Source: CAVQGZ01 sp963712175 (GTDB taxonomy: Bacteria; Actinomycetota; Actinomycetes; Jiangellales; Jiangellaceae). Taken from it: 64,000 bases of DNA. The stretch's first letter is position 1. Every line of letters starts with the position of its first letter. The notes under the pieces were generated by a model, which saw only the letters and a list, made by a program, of their open reading frames with translations, did no database searches and was not told the origin of the DNA. The translations under genes were made by a program, and so were the position numbers. Where the stretch lies: the NCBI GenBank assembly GCA_963712175.1, contig CAVQGZ010000009.1:62001-126000 (forward strand), in the 5' to 3' direction. Shown piece after piece: positions 42,647-50,777 of this stretch.

Positions 42647-44050
42647 ATGGCATCGGCACGAGGGTCGTCCGGACGCGCCGGAAGGGCGGGATTTCGCTGC
42701 AGCGACTGCGGCTGGACGAGCGCCCGGTGGGTCGGTCGCTGCGGTCAGTGCCAGGCATGGGGAACAGTCGGCGACCGTGCGCTCACGGCGGAGGGGGCGG
42801 CCGAGCTCAAGGCGCGCCCCATCACCGAGGTGGACGCGCAGGACGGCCGGGCGACGCCCACGGGCATCGCCGAGCTCGACCGAGTCCTGGGCGGCGGGCT
42901 GGTACCCGGTGGCGTCGTCCTGCTCGCCGGCGAGCCAGGCGTGGGCAAGTCGACGCTCGCCCTCGAGGTGGCCGCCGGCGCTCCCGGAACGACCCTCTAC
43001 GTGACCGGTGAGGAGACGGTGGCACAGGTGCGCCAGCGTGGTGATCGAACGGGCTCGGTGCACGAGCGTCTGTACCTGGCGGCCGTGCGTGACCTGGACG
43101 AGGTACTGAGCCATGCCGAGCAGGTCAATCCGTCCCTGCTGGTGCTCGACTCGGTCCAGACCATCACGGCCAGCGGGGTCGAGGGCGGTGCCGGAAGCCC
43201 GAGCCAGGTGCGCGGGGTTGCCGCGGCGCTCGTCAGCCTGGCGAAGCAGGTCGGCACGTCCGTCCTTCTGGTGGGGCATGTGACGAAGGACGGCGCGGTG
43301 GCCGGTCCGCGGCTGCTCGAGCACATCGTCGACGTGGTGCTGATGTTCGAGGGCGATCGCCACACCCGGCTCCGGCTGCTGCGCGGTGTGAAGAACCGCT
43401 TCGGCGCAAGCGACGAGGTGGGCTGCCTGGATCTCGACGAGTCCGGCATCCGGTCCGTCCCCGACCCGGGGCGTCTCTTCCTCAGCGGCAACCCCCAACC
43501 GGTCCCTGGGCGGTGCTGGACGGTCACCCTCGAGGGGCGCCGCGCGCTGCCTGTCGAAGTCCAGGCGCTCGTCGGCAGCGACTCCGGCTCGACACCGCGA
43601 CGGGTGTCCACGGGGCTGCCCGCCAACCGGGTGACGCTGCTGCTGGCGGTGCTCGAACGGCGCACGGGCCTGCGCCTGGGGTCCTCGGACGTGTACGTGG
43701 CGACCGTCGGCGGGCTGAGCATGACCGAGCCGGCCGGGGACCTGGCCGTGGCGCTCGCCGTCGGCAGCGCTGCAGCCGACGTCCCCCTACCACCAGGGGT
43801 GGGAGCCATCGGCGAGGTCGGTCTGGACGGAGAGGTGCGGCCCGTCGGCGGGGTCCGGCACCGCGTGAGCGAGCTGGCTCGAGTCGGGGCGCGCCGCGTC
43901 CTCGTGCCGCAGGCGCGATCGAGTGGCGACGAGGCTGTGCCGCTCATCGAGGGTTGTGAGGTCATCGCCGTCGGCTCGCTCGCCGACGCCGTGCGAGCCG
44001 CTCAGCGTCCGATGCTGGCGTCCGCGTCCGAGCACGATCATCACGGCTGA
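42647..44050 (+). CDS. radA: DNA repair protein RadA (branch migration helicase)
   Basis: 467 residues. Processes recombination intermediates. Seen: N-terminal zinc finger with Cys 18, 21, 32 and 35 in FRCSDCGWTSARWVGRCGQC, Walker A GEPGVGKST near 100, the RadA-specific KNRFG near 262, and a C-terminal Lon-protease-like domain with GAIGEVGLDGEVRPVGG. Next to disA, a conserved pairing: RadA is reported to inhibit DisA in other bacteria. ATG 42647. Confidence 0.96.
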   Translation: MASARGSSGRAGRAGFRCSDCGWTSARWVGRCGQCQAWGTVGDRALTAEGAAELKARPITEVDAQDGRATPTGIAELDRVLGGGLVPGGVVLLAGEPGVGKSTLALEVAAGAPGTTLYVTGEETVAQVRQRGDRTGSVHERLYLAAVRDLDEVLSHAEQVNPSLLVLDSVQTITASGVEGGAGSPSQVRGVAAALVSLAKQVGTSVLLVGHVTKDGAVAGPRLLEHIVDVVLMFEGDRHTRLRLLRGVKNRFGASDEVGCLDLDESGIRSVPDPGRLFLSGNPQPVPGRCWTVTLEGRRALPVEVQALVGSDSGSTPRRVSTGLPANRVTLLLAVLERRTGLRLGSSDVYVATVGGLSMTEPAGDLAVALAVGSAAADVPLPPGVGAIGEVGLDGEVRPVGGVRHRVSELARVGARRVLVPQARSSGDEAVPLIEGCEVIAVGSLADAVRAAQRPMLASASEHDHHG

Positions 44051-44081
44051 GCCGCACTAGACTCCGCGCATCGATACGACG

Positions 44082-45128
44082 TTGCGCCGCACCCTCGCCT
44101 CCGTGGCCCCCGGGACGCATCTGCGCGAGGGGCTCGAGCGCATCCTGCGCGGGCGCACTGGAGCGTTGGTCGTCCTCGGGTACGACCGCCAGGTGGAGGC
44201 GCTGTGCACCGGCGGCTTCAGCCTGGACGTCGAGTTCTCCGCCACGCGGCTGCGCGAGCTGGCCAAGATGGACGGCGCCATCGTCGTCGACCTGCGGAAC
44301 AACCGCATCGTGCGGGCCGCGACGCAGCTCGTCCCCGACCCGACCATCCACACCTCCGAGTCCGGGACGCGGCACCGAACCGCCGAGCGCACCGCTCGCC
44401 AGACCGGGCACCCGGTGATCTCGGTCAGCCAGTCGATGAACCTGGTGGCGCTCTACCTCGACGACCAGCGCCATGTGCTGGAGGACTCCGCCGAGATCCT
44501 CTCGCGGGCCAACCAGGCCCTCGCGACGCTCGAGCGCTACAAGCAGCGCCTCGACGAGGTCGCCGGCACTCTCTCGGCCCTGGAGATCGAGGACCTCGCC
44601 ACGCTGCGCGACGTCGCCGTCGTCGCGCAGCGCCAAGAGATGGTGCGCAGGATCCACACCGAGATCGAGGGCTACGTCGTCGAGCTGGGCACCGACGGGC
44701 GCCTGCTGTCCCTGCAGCTCACCGAGCTCGTGGCCGGGCTCGACCCGGATCGTGCGCTCCTCGTCCAGGACTATGTGGCCAGCCCGAGCACCGATCACCG
44801 GGGCCATCTCGGCGAGCTCGAAGAGCTCGACCCCGACGCCCTGCTGGACCTCGCCGACGTGGCCGCGGCGCTGGGCTACGGCGGTGGGGAGTCGGTGCTC
44901 GACCGGCCCATCAGCCCACGCGGGTACCGCCTGCTGGCGCGCGTCCCACGGCTGCCGGGCAGCGTCGTGGAGCGGCTGGTCACGCACTTCGGTGGGCTGC
45001 AGCACCTGCTGACGGCCAACGTCGAGGACCTCCTGGCGATCGACGGCGTCGGCGGGGCGCGGGCCCGCACGATTCGCGAGGCGCTGTCGCGCCTGGCCGA
45101 GGCCAGCATCATGGACCGGTACGTCTGA
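44082..45128 (+). CDS. disA: DNA integrity scanning diadenylate cyclase DisA
   Basis: Makes the second messenger c-di-AMP from two ATP and slows down at branched DNA. 348 residues from TTG 44082. Seen: DAC domain with DGA (64-66) and RHRT (97-100), a helical spine, and C-terminal helix-hairpin-helix motif with LLAIDGVGGARARTIREAL. Start uncertain: a TAGACT box (44058-44063) sits 6 bases before an in-frame ATC (44070), so a non-standard start or a base error there is possible. Its stop overlaps the mutY start. Confidence 0.93.
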   Translation: MRRTLASVAPGTHLREGLERILRGRTGALVVLGYDRQVEALCTGGFSLDVEFSATRLRELAKMDGAIVVDLRNNRIVRAATQLVPDPTIHTSESGTRHRTAERTARQTGHPVISVSQSMNLVALYLDDQRHVLEDSAEILSRANQALATLERYKQRLDEVAGTLSALEIEDLATLRDVAVVAQRQEMVRRIHTEIEGYVVELGTDGRLLSLQLTELVAGLDPDRALLVQDYVASPSTDHRGHLGELEELDPDALLDLADVAAALGYGGGESVLDRPISPRGYRLLARVPRLPGSVVERLVTHFGGLQHLLTANVEDLLAIDGVGGARARTIREALSRLAEASIMDRYV

Positions 45129-46006
45129 GCTCGGCCACCACCGCCACGGCCCTGCACCGGGCCCTGCTGCCCTGGTACGACGCCAACGCGCGCGACCTCC
45201 CCTGGCGGGCGCCGGGTACCACCGCGTGGGGTGTGCTGGTCAGCGAGGTGATGCTGCAACAGACACCGGTGAGCCGCGTCGTCCCGGTCTACCAGGCATG
45301 GATGCGGCGCTGGGCGGAGCCGGCGGCGTTGGCGGCAGACCCGGTCGCGGAGGCGATCCGGGCGTGGGGACGCCTCGGCTACCCGCGGCGTGCGGTCCGC
45401 CTGCACGCCGCGGCGACCACGATCGCGCGCGAGCGGGACGGGGTCGTGCCCGCCGACGTCCACGCCCTTCGTGACCTCCCCGGTGTCGGCGAGTACACCG
45501 CCGCAGCCGTCGCGGCCTTCGCCTTCGGCCAGCGTGTGGCGGTGCTCGACACCAACGTCCGGCGGGTGCTGAGCCGGGCCGCGCGTGGTGAGGCGCTGCC
45601 CGCCGCTCACCTGACCCGGGCCGAACGCGCCCTCGCGGACGCGCTGCTCCCGCCCGACGACGAGACCGCCGCCCGCTGGTCGGTGGCGGTCATGGAGCTG
45701 GGCGCCCTGGTCTGCACGGCGTCGAACCCCGGCTGCACCCGCTGCCCCCTCGCCCAGGAGTGCCGCTGGCTGGCCGCAGGGCGTCCGGACTCGACGGCAC
45801 CTCGCCGTGCGCAGCCGTTCGCCGGCACCGACCGCCAGGTTCGTGGACTGCTGATGCAGGTGCTGAGGGACGCCGACGGCCCTGTCCCGCGTGACAACCT
45901 GGACGTGGTGTGGCAAGAACGTGATCAGCGGGACCGGGCGCTGGCCTCGCTCGTCGACGACGGGCTCGTCGTCGAGGTCGTCGGGGGGTTCGCGCTGCCC
46001 CGCTAG
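45125..46006 (+). CDS. mutY: A/G-specific adenine glycosylase MutY
   Basis: Removes A mispaired with 8-oxoguanine or G. 293 residues. Seen: RDLPWRAPGTTAWGVLVSEVMLQQTPV with catalytic Glu, HhH motif LPGVGEYTAAA, VAVLDTNVRRVL with catalytic Asp, and the iron-sulfur cluster CTASNPGCTRCPLAQEC (C-x6-C-x2-C-x5-C). No ATG, GTG or TTG lies near the expected N-terminus; the best start is CTG 45125, overlapping the disA stop as CTGA. The short C-terminal part is typical of actinobacterial MutY without a full MutT-like domain. Confidence 0.9.
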   Translation: MSSATTATALHRALLPWYDANARDLPWRAPGTTAWGVLVSEVMLQQTPVSRVVPVYQAWMRRWAEPAALAADPVAEAIRAWGRLGYPRRAVRLHAAATTIARERDGVVPADVHALRDLPGVGEYTAAAVAAFAFGQRVAVLDTNVRRVLSRAARGEALPAAHLTRAERALADALLPPDDETAARWSVAVMELGALVCTASNPGCTRCPLAQECRWLAAGRPDSTAPRRAQPFAGTDRQVRGLLMQVLRDADGPVPRDNLDVVWQERDQRDRALASLVDDGLVVEVVGGFALPR

Positions 46007-46090
46007 GCGTGGATGGATCCCCCGGTTCACCACATACCCCGTGGATGGAGCCAACGGTGCGCTCAGCGCACCAACGCATCCATCCACGCG
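46007..46090. repeat. Intergenic structured repeat, copy 2
   Basis: Starts directly after the mutY stop. 46019-46087 aligns gap-free to 5642-5710. Inner palindrome GGTGCGCTCAGCGCACC (46056-46072); stem arms GTGGATGGA (46041-46049) and TCCATCCAC (46079-46087). A further pair of outer arms, GCGTGGATGGAT (46007-46018) and ATCCATCCACGC (46078-46089), allows an alternative longer hairpin. Could serve as a mutY terminator, but copy 1 is oriented the other way relative to its neighbouring gene. Confidence 0.8.
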
Positions 46091-46171
46091 TGGTGCCGCG
46101 GGCCATCGGGTTCATCCATGCGGAGTACCGATAGCGCCCTCGGCGTGTCCCCCGCGGTCGGGCAGCCGACG

Positions 46172-46550
46172 TCAGACGTGGGGGCTCGGCCCCTCAGCGA
46201 GGTCGTGGAGCCGCTCGACGAACTCTGGACGAGGGTCGAGTGCGACGGCTACGCGGTAATGCCCCACCGCCTCCACGGTGCGGGAGCGACGCTCGCACAC
46301 CCGACCGAGGGCGAATCGGGCGTACGCGTCGGTCGGGTCGAGCTCGACGAGCCGAGCGAAGGAGCGCTCGGCGCGGTCCAGCTGGGATCGGGCGAAGTAG
46401 GCACGTCCCGCCAGCTCCAGAACCGAACGGGAGTCGGGCTCGTCGGACAGCAACGGAGCCAGCGCTCGACAGCGCCTCGGCCGGCTTGCGCTGCGACACG
46501 AGTGCGTCGGCCTTGCGCAGCAGGTCGGCAGGGTGCTGGAGCTCGGTCAT
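46172..46550 (-). CDS. Tetratricopeptide-repeat protein, interrupted by a 1-base frameshift
   Basis: About 125 residues after frame correction. Begins MTELQHPADLLRKADALVSQ; the C-terminal part has TPR repeats such as VLELAGRAYFARSQLDRAER and DAYARFALGRVCERRSRTVE. The frame breaks at 46464-46472; dropping one base gives PAEALSALAPLLSDEPDS. Small TPR proteins like this are common downstream of clpC in actinomycetes. Role unknown, probably protein-protein binding. Confidence 0.72.
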
Positions 46551-46561
46551 GACCATAGGCA

Positions 46562-46606
46562 ACGGCCCGGGGGTCCCGCCCATTCCTGGGGGTCCTCCCG
46601 GGCCGT
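46562..46606 (-). terminator. Hairpin downstream of clpC
   Basis: Perfect 10-base inverted repeat ACGGCCCGGG (46562-46571) and CCCGGGCCGT (46597-46606) with a 25-base GC-rich loop, 15 bases beyond the clpC stop. There is no U-tract, as usual in actinomycetes, so it is either a GC-only terminator or an mRNA 3' stabiliser. Confidence 0.6.
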
Positions 46607-46621
46607 CGTGCCTTCGGGCGC

Positions 46622-49131
46622 TCAGCCCTCCTGCTGGCCTGCGGCCTCCTCGACCGGTGGCGCGTCGGGGAGCTCGGCCTTGCCGGCGCCGGAGAACGTG
46701 AACTCGGCGCTCGCTCCCTCGCCCTCGACGTCCACCAGAACGATCTGGCCGGCCTTGAGCTCGCCGAACAGGATGCGCTCGCTCAAGGCGTCCTCGATCT
46801 CGCGCTGGATCGTGCGGCGCAGCGGGCGGGCCCCCAGCACGGGGTCGAACCCACGCTTGCCCAGCAGCTCCTTGGCGGCAGTCGTGAGCTCGATGCCCAT
46901 GTCCTTGTCGCGCAGGCGCTCGTCCAGCTTGTCGATCATCAGGTCGACGATGCGGACGATCTCCTCCGGCGTCAGCTGGGGGAAGACGACGACGTCGTCG
47001 ACGCGGTTGAGGAACTCCGGACGGAAGTGCTGCTTGAGCTCGTCGGAGACCTTGGCCTTCATCCGGTCGTAGCTGCCCTCGACGTCGCTGGCCTGCGGAA
47101 GCCGAGGCTCACGCTCTTGGCGATATCCCGGGTGCCGAGGTTGGTGGTCATGATGATGACGGTGTTCTTGAAGTCCACCGCACGGCCCTGCGCGTCGGTG
47201 AGCTTGCCCTCCTCGAGCATCTGCAGCAGCGAGTTGAAGATGTCGGGGTGGGCCTTCTCGACCTCGTCGAACAGCACGACCGAGAACGGCTTGCGCCGCA
47301 CCTTCTCGGTGAGCTGCCCACCCTCTTCGTAGCCGACGTAGCCGGGAGGCGAGCCGAACAGCCGCGAGACGGTGTGCTTCTCGGAGTACTCGCTCATGTC
47401 GAGCGAGATCAGCGAGGTCTCGTCGCCGAACAGGAACTCCGACAGCGCCTTGGAGAGCTCGGTCTTGCCCACACCGGACGGGCCGGCGAAGATGAACGAC
47501 CCGCCGGGACGTTTCGGGTCCTTCAGGCCGGCCCGGGTGCGCCGGATCGACTTGGACAGCCCTCGAATCGCGTCCTCCTGCCCGATGACGCGCTTGTGCA
47601 GCTCGTCCTCCATGTGCAGCAGGCGGGAGGTCTCCTCCTCCGTCAGCTTGAACACCGGGATACCGGTGGCGGTCGCCAGGACCTCGGCGATGAGCTCCTC
47701 GTCCACCTCGGCGACGACATCGAGGTCGCCGGCCTTCCACTGCTTCTCGCGCTCGGACTTCTGGCCGAGCAGGGTCTTCTCCTTGTCACGCATCCCCGCG
47801 GCGAGCTCGAAGTCTTGCGAGTCGATCGCAGACTCCTTGTCGCGGCGGACCGCAGCGATCTTCTCGTCGAACTCGCGCAGGTCAGGCGGCGCGGTCATCC
47901 GGCGTATCCGCAGCCGAGATCCCGCCTCATCGATGAGGTCGATCGCCTTGTCGGGCAGGAATCTGTCGGAGATGTAGCGGTCAGACATCTGGGCTGCCGC
48001 CACCAGCGCGGGGTCGGTGATCGTCACGCGGTGGTGCGACTCGTAGCGGTCGCGCAGCCCCTTCAGGATCTCGATGGTGTGCGCCAGCGTGGGCTCGTTC
48101 ACCTGGATCGGCTGGAAGCGCCGCTCCAGCGCGGCGTCCTTCTCCACGTGCTTGCGGTACTCGTCAAGGGTGGTGGCGCCGATGGTCTGCAGCTCACCGC
48201 GGGCCAGCATCGGCTTGAGGATGCTGGCGGCGTCGATGGCCCCCTCGGCAGCGCCGGCACCGACGAGAGTGTGGATCTCGTCGATGAACAAGATGATGTC
48301 GCCCCGGGTGCGGATCTCCTTGAGCACCTTCTTGAGGCGCTCCTCGAAGTCGCCGCGGTAGCGGCTGCCGGCCACGAGCGCGCCCAGGTCAAGCGTGTAG
48401 AGCTGCTTGTCCTTCAGCGTCTCGGGCACCTCGCCCTTGATGATGGCCTGCGCCAGACCCTCGACGACGGCCGTCTTGCCGACGCCGGGCTCCCCGATCA
48501 GCACCGGGTTGTTCTTGGTGCGTCGTGACAGCACCTGCATGACCCGCTCGATCTCCTTCTCCCGGCCGATGACCGGGTCGAGCTTGGACTCGCGGGCGGC
48601 CTGCGTGAGGTTGCGACCGAACTGGTCGAGCACCAGCGAGGTGGAGGGCGCCTCGGCCTGCGGGCCGCCGGCGCTCACCGTCTCCTTGCCGCCCTGGTAG
48701 CCCGACAGCAGCTGGATCACCTGCTGCCGAACCCGGTTCAGGTCGGCACCGAGCTTCACGAGCACCTGGGCAGCCACGCCTTCGCCCTCACGGATGAGCC
48801 CGAGCAGGATGTGCTCGGTACCGATGTAGTTGTGGCCGAGCTGTAGCGCCTCGCGCAGCGAGAGCTCCAGCACCTTCTTGGCGCGCGGAGTGAACGGGAT
48901 GTGCCCGCTGGGTGCCTGCTGGCCCTGGCCGATGATCTCCTCGACCTGGGACCTCACCGCCTCGAGCGAGATGCCGAGACTCTCCAGAGCCTTGGCGGCA
49001 ACGCCCTCACCCTCGTGGATCAGCCCGAGCAGGATGTGCTCGGTACCGATGTAGTTGTGGTTGAGCATCCTCGCCTCTTCTTGGGCAAGGACCACAACCC
49101 GACGTGCGCGGTCGGTAAACCTCTCGAACAT
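46622..49131 (-). CDS. clpC: ATP-dependent Clp protease ATP-binding subunit ClpC, interrupted by a frameshift
   Basis: HSP100 unfoldase that feeds ClpP. About 836 residues after correction, normal for ClpC. Seen: two Clp N repeats (MFERFTDRARRVVVLAQEEA and following), Walker A GEPGVGKT in D1, an UVR-like middle helix, Walker A GPSGVGKT in D2, and a C-terminal small domain. The frame breaks at 47091-47101 between AKSVSLGF and the segment QASDVEGSYDRMKAKV; one missing or two extra bases explain it. ATG 49131 has GAGGAG. ClpC is essential in mycobacteria, so a true loss is unlikely. Confidence 0.93.
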
Positions 49132-49379
49132 CTCAGCGCTCCTCGTTGCCGCGGTGCGCAGCCGCCCGGGTCTGGTGCGCGCCTGTCCGAGCATGCTAGC
49201 CCCGGCTTGCGGGCCACACTTCTCGACCGACGCCCAGCCTGCGCACTCCGAAGAGGGCACACGACACGACTGCACGTGCCTCACACAACGGACAGGCTGG
49301 TCAGCGCTGTTCCGAGTGGGAAGGAGTTATGCCACCGGCGAACGTGACGGCCTCGCGCAGAAGCAACAGAAACGTAACC

Positions 49380-49712
49380 TCAGGCGTGCGCCGCCTCGTA
49401 CTGCGCGACGATCGTCGCCGGGATGCGCCCACGCTCGTTCACTGGGAGCCCCTGCTCCTTGGCCCAGGTGCGAATCTGCGCCGTCTCCGACGAGCGGGAC
49501 GTCTTGCGTGCGCCGCCACGTCCTGCGGATCGGCGGCCGCCGAGCTTGCGCCCGTGCCCCACGTACACAGCGAGCGCGTCACGCAGCGTCTGGGCGTTCT
49601 CGGCGTTGAGGTCTATCTCGTAGCTCACTGAGTCCAACGCGAACTGCACCGTCTCTTCGGCTGGGCCGCCGTCCAGGTCATCGACCAGAACGACTTCGAC
49701 ACGCTGCGCCAC
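49380..49712 (-). CDS. lsr2: Nucleoid-associated protein Lsr2
   Basis: 110 residues. H-NS-like protein that bridges AT-rich DNA and silences foreign genes. Seen: N-terminal dimerisation domain starting AQRVEVVLVDDLDGG, an Arg/Gly-rich linker, and a C-terminal DNA-binding domain with RTWAKEQGLPVNERGRIPAT containing the AT-hook-like RGR. GTG 49712 is chosen because AGGAG is 6 bases upstream; the nearer ATG 49718 has no room for a ribosome site. A TAGAGT box lies at 49760-49765. Located upstream of clpC as in M. tuberculosis. The 248 bases between lsr2 and clpC should hold the clpC promoter; I see no clear operator there. Confidence 0.94.
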   Translation of the reverse strand: MAQRVEVVLVDDLDGGPAEETVQFALDSVSYEIDLNAENAQTLRDALAVYVGHGRKLGGRRSAGRGGARKTSRSSETAQIRTWAKEQGLPVNERGRIPATIVAQYEAAHA

Positions 49713-49766
49713 AAACATCTCCTGACAGGTCATTTCCCCCGAGCAATGGGACAGCGAAAACTCTAC

Positions 49767-50285
49767 TCACTCCTCGGGAAGAAAGCGAACCATTCTGGTA
49801 TTTCCCAACGTGTTCGGCCGAACTCGTTCCAGGTCCAGGTATTCGGCAATTCCTTCATCGGGGCTGCGCACCATCTGTACGAACACCTCGGGGTCGACAT
49901 CGACCGAGGTGGCCACGGCGAACCCGTGCCGGCTGAAGAAGTCGACCTCGAACGTCAGGCACACGACGCGCGCCACACCCAGCTCCCGTGCTGTTCTGAC
50001 GAGTTCTGCGAGCAGATGCTGACCGATTCCGAGCCCGCGAAACTGCGGGAGCACCGCCAGGGTCCGCACCTCGGCCAGGTCTTCCCACATGACATGAACG
50101 GCCCCGCAACCGACGACTCGTCCGTGCTCGTCCACGGCGACACGAAAATCCGGGACGTCCTCGTAGAGGGTGACGATCTCTTTGGCCAGCAGAATCCGAT
50201 CGGACGCGTAGGACTCGACGATCGCGCGAATCTGTGCGACGTCGGCAGTTCTGGCCCGTCTCACGGCGAAATGCTCGGCGCTCAC
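49767..50285 (-). CDS. argA: Amino-acid N-acetyltransferase (GNAT, N-acetylglutamate synthase-like)
   Basis: 172 residues, single GNAT domain. Seen: N-terminal VRRARTADVAQIRAIV, central VGCGAVHVMWEDLAEVRTLAV, and acetyl-CoA motif PQFRGLGIGQHLLAEL. It matches the short ArgA type of actinomycetes (Rv2747-like), which acetylates glutamate for arginine synthesis, but does not carry the amino-acid kinase domain of E. coli ArgA. Not near other arg genes. GTG 50285 is 6 bases after a TACGCT box (50292-50297). Confidence 0.85.
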   Translation of the reverse strand: MSAEHFAVRRARTADVAQIRAIVESYASDRILLAKEIVTLYEDVPDFRVAVDEHGRVVGCGAVHVMWEDLAEVRTLAVLPQFRGLGIGQHLLAELVRTARELGVARVVCLTFEVDFFSRHGFAVATSVDVDPEVFVQMVRSPDEGIAEYLDLERVRPNTLGNTRMVRFLPEE

Positions 50286-50291
50286 GACACC

Positions 50292-50297
50292 AGCGTA
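50292..50297 (-). promoter_or_regulatory. -10 box of argA (leaderless)
   Basis: Minus-strand TACGCT, 6 bases before GTG 50285, in the 36-base gap after the rhodanese stop. Confidence 0.45.
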
Positions 50298-50321
50298 AGC
50301 ACCGCGCAGCGCCCGGCGCGG

Positions 50322-50723
50322 CTACTGCGTCAGCGGTATGCCTGCCGAGGACAGGGTGCTCAGCCCGGCGTCGACGTTGTACACGTCCTCGAACCCAGCG
50401 TCGACCATCGTCGCCGCCGCCTGCGCGCTGCGATTGCCGCTGCGGCAGTAGACGACGTAGGTCCCGTCGTCGGGCAGCGCAGCGATCTCGTCGTCGAACG
50501 TCGGGCTGGACACGTCGATGTTGAGTGCCCCGGCCACGTGCCCGGCCGCGAACTCCTCAGGGGTGCGCACGTCGAGAACGACGGCCTCCCCGTCCGCGAC
50601 AACCTCGACCAGGTCAGCCGGGCCGATGTCGGTCACGGCAGCCGAGTCGGACGAGCAGCCGGCAAGTCCGACGAGGGCAGCCGAGCTGACCAGCGCAGTC
50701 ACGAGAAGGCTTCGGGCACGCAT
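50322..50723 (-). CDS. Secreted rhodanese-like lipoprotein
   Basis: 133 residues. Seen: lipoprotein signal peptide with lipobox LVGLAGC, and a single rhodanese domain containing VVLDVRTPEEFAAGHVAGALNIDV. It has the active-site loop VVYCRSGNRSAQAA with catalytic Cys. It likely handles sulfane sulfur or persulfide outside the membrane. ATG 50723 has GGAGG 7 bases upstream. The promoter overlaps an ATACCC/GGGTAT inverted repeat typical of CsoR/CstR regulators. Confidence 0.87.
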   Translation of the reverse strand: MRARSLLVTALVSSAALVGLAGCSSDSAAVTDIGPADLVEVVADGEAVVLDVRTPEEFAAGHVAGALNIDVSSPTFDDEIAALPDDGTYVVYCRSGNRSAQAAATMVDAGFEDVYNVDAGLSTLSSAGIPLTQ

Positions 50724-50758
50724 GGTTGATCCTCCAGGTCGGCGTGGCAGAAGAGACG

Positions 50759-50777
50759 AGTATACCCCCCCGGGTAT
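50759..50777 (-). promoter_or_regulatory. CsoR/CstR-type operator overlapping the -10 of the rhodanese gene
   Basis: Inverted repeat ATACCC-CCCC-GGGTAT occupies 50762-50777. On the minus strand a -10 box TATACT (50764-50759) overlaps its end. In other bacteria, CstR and CsoR repressors bind such ATACCC-N4-GGGTAT sites in front of rhodanese/persulfide or copper genes. The coaX stop touches the site. The cognate repressor is not in this window. Confidence 0.6.

Noticed and set aside
46562..46606. Idea that the clpC hairpin is another copy of the 69-base repeat
   Set aside because: It shares no sequence with the repeat; it is an independent GC-rich inverted repeat.
49132..49379. Possible ClgR-type box (TTCGCCGGTGGCATAAC) upstream of clpC
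   Set aside because: Only part of the consensus matches and the position relative to a promoter is unclear; not strong enough to list.
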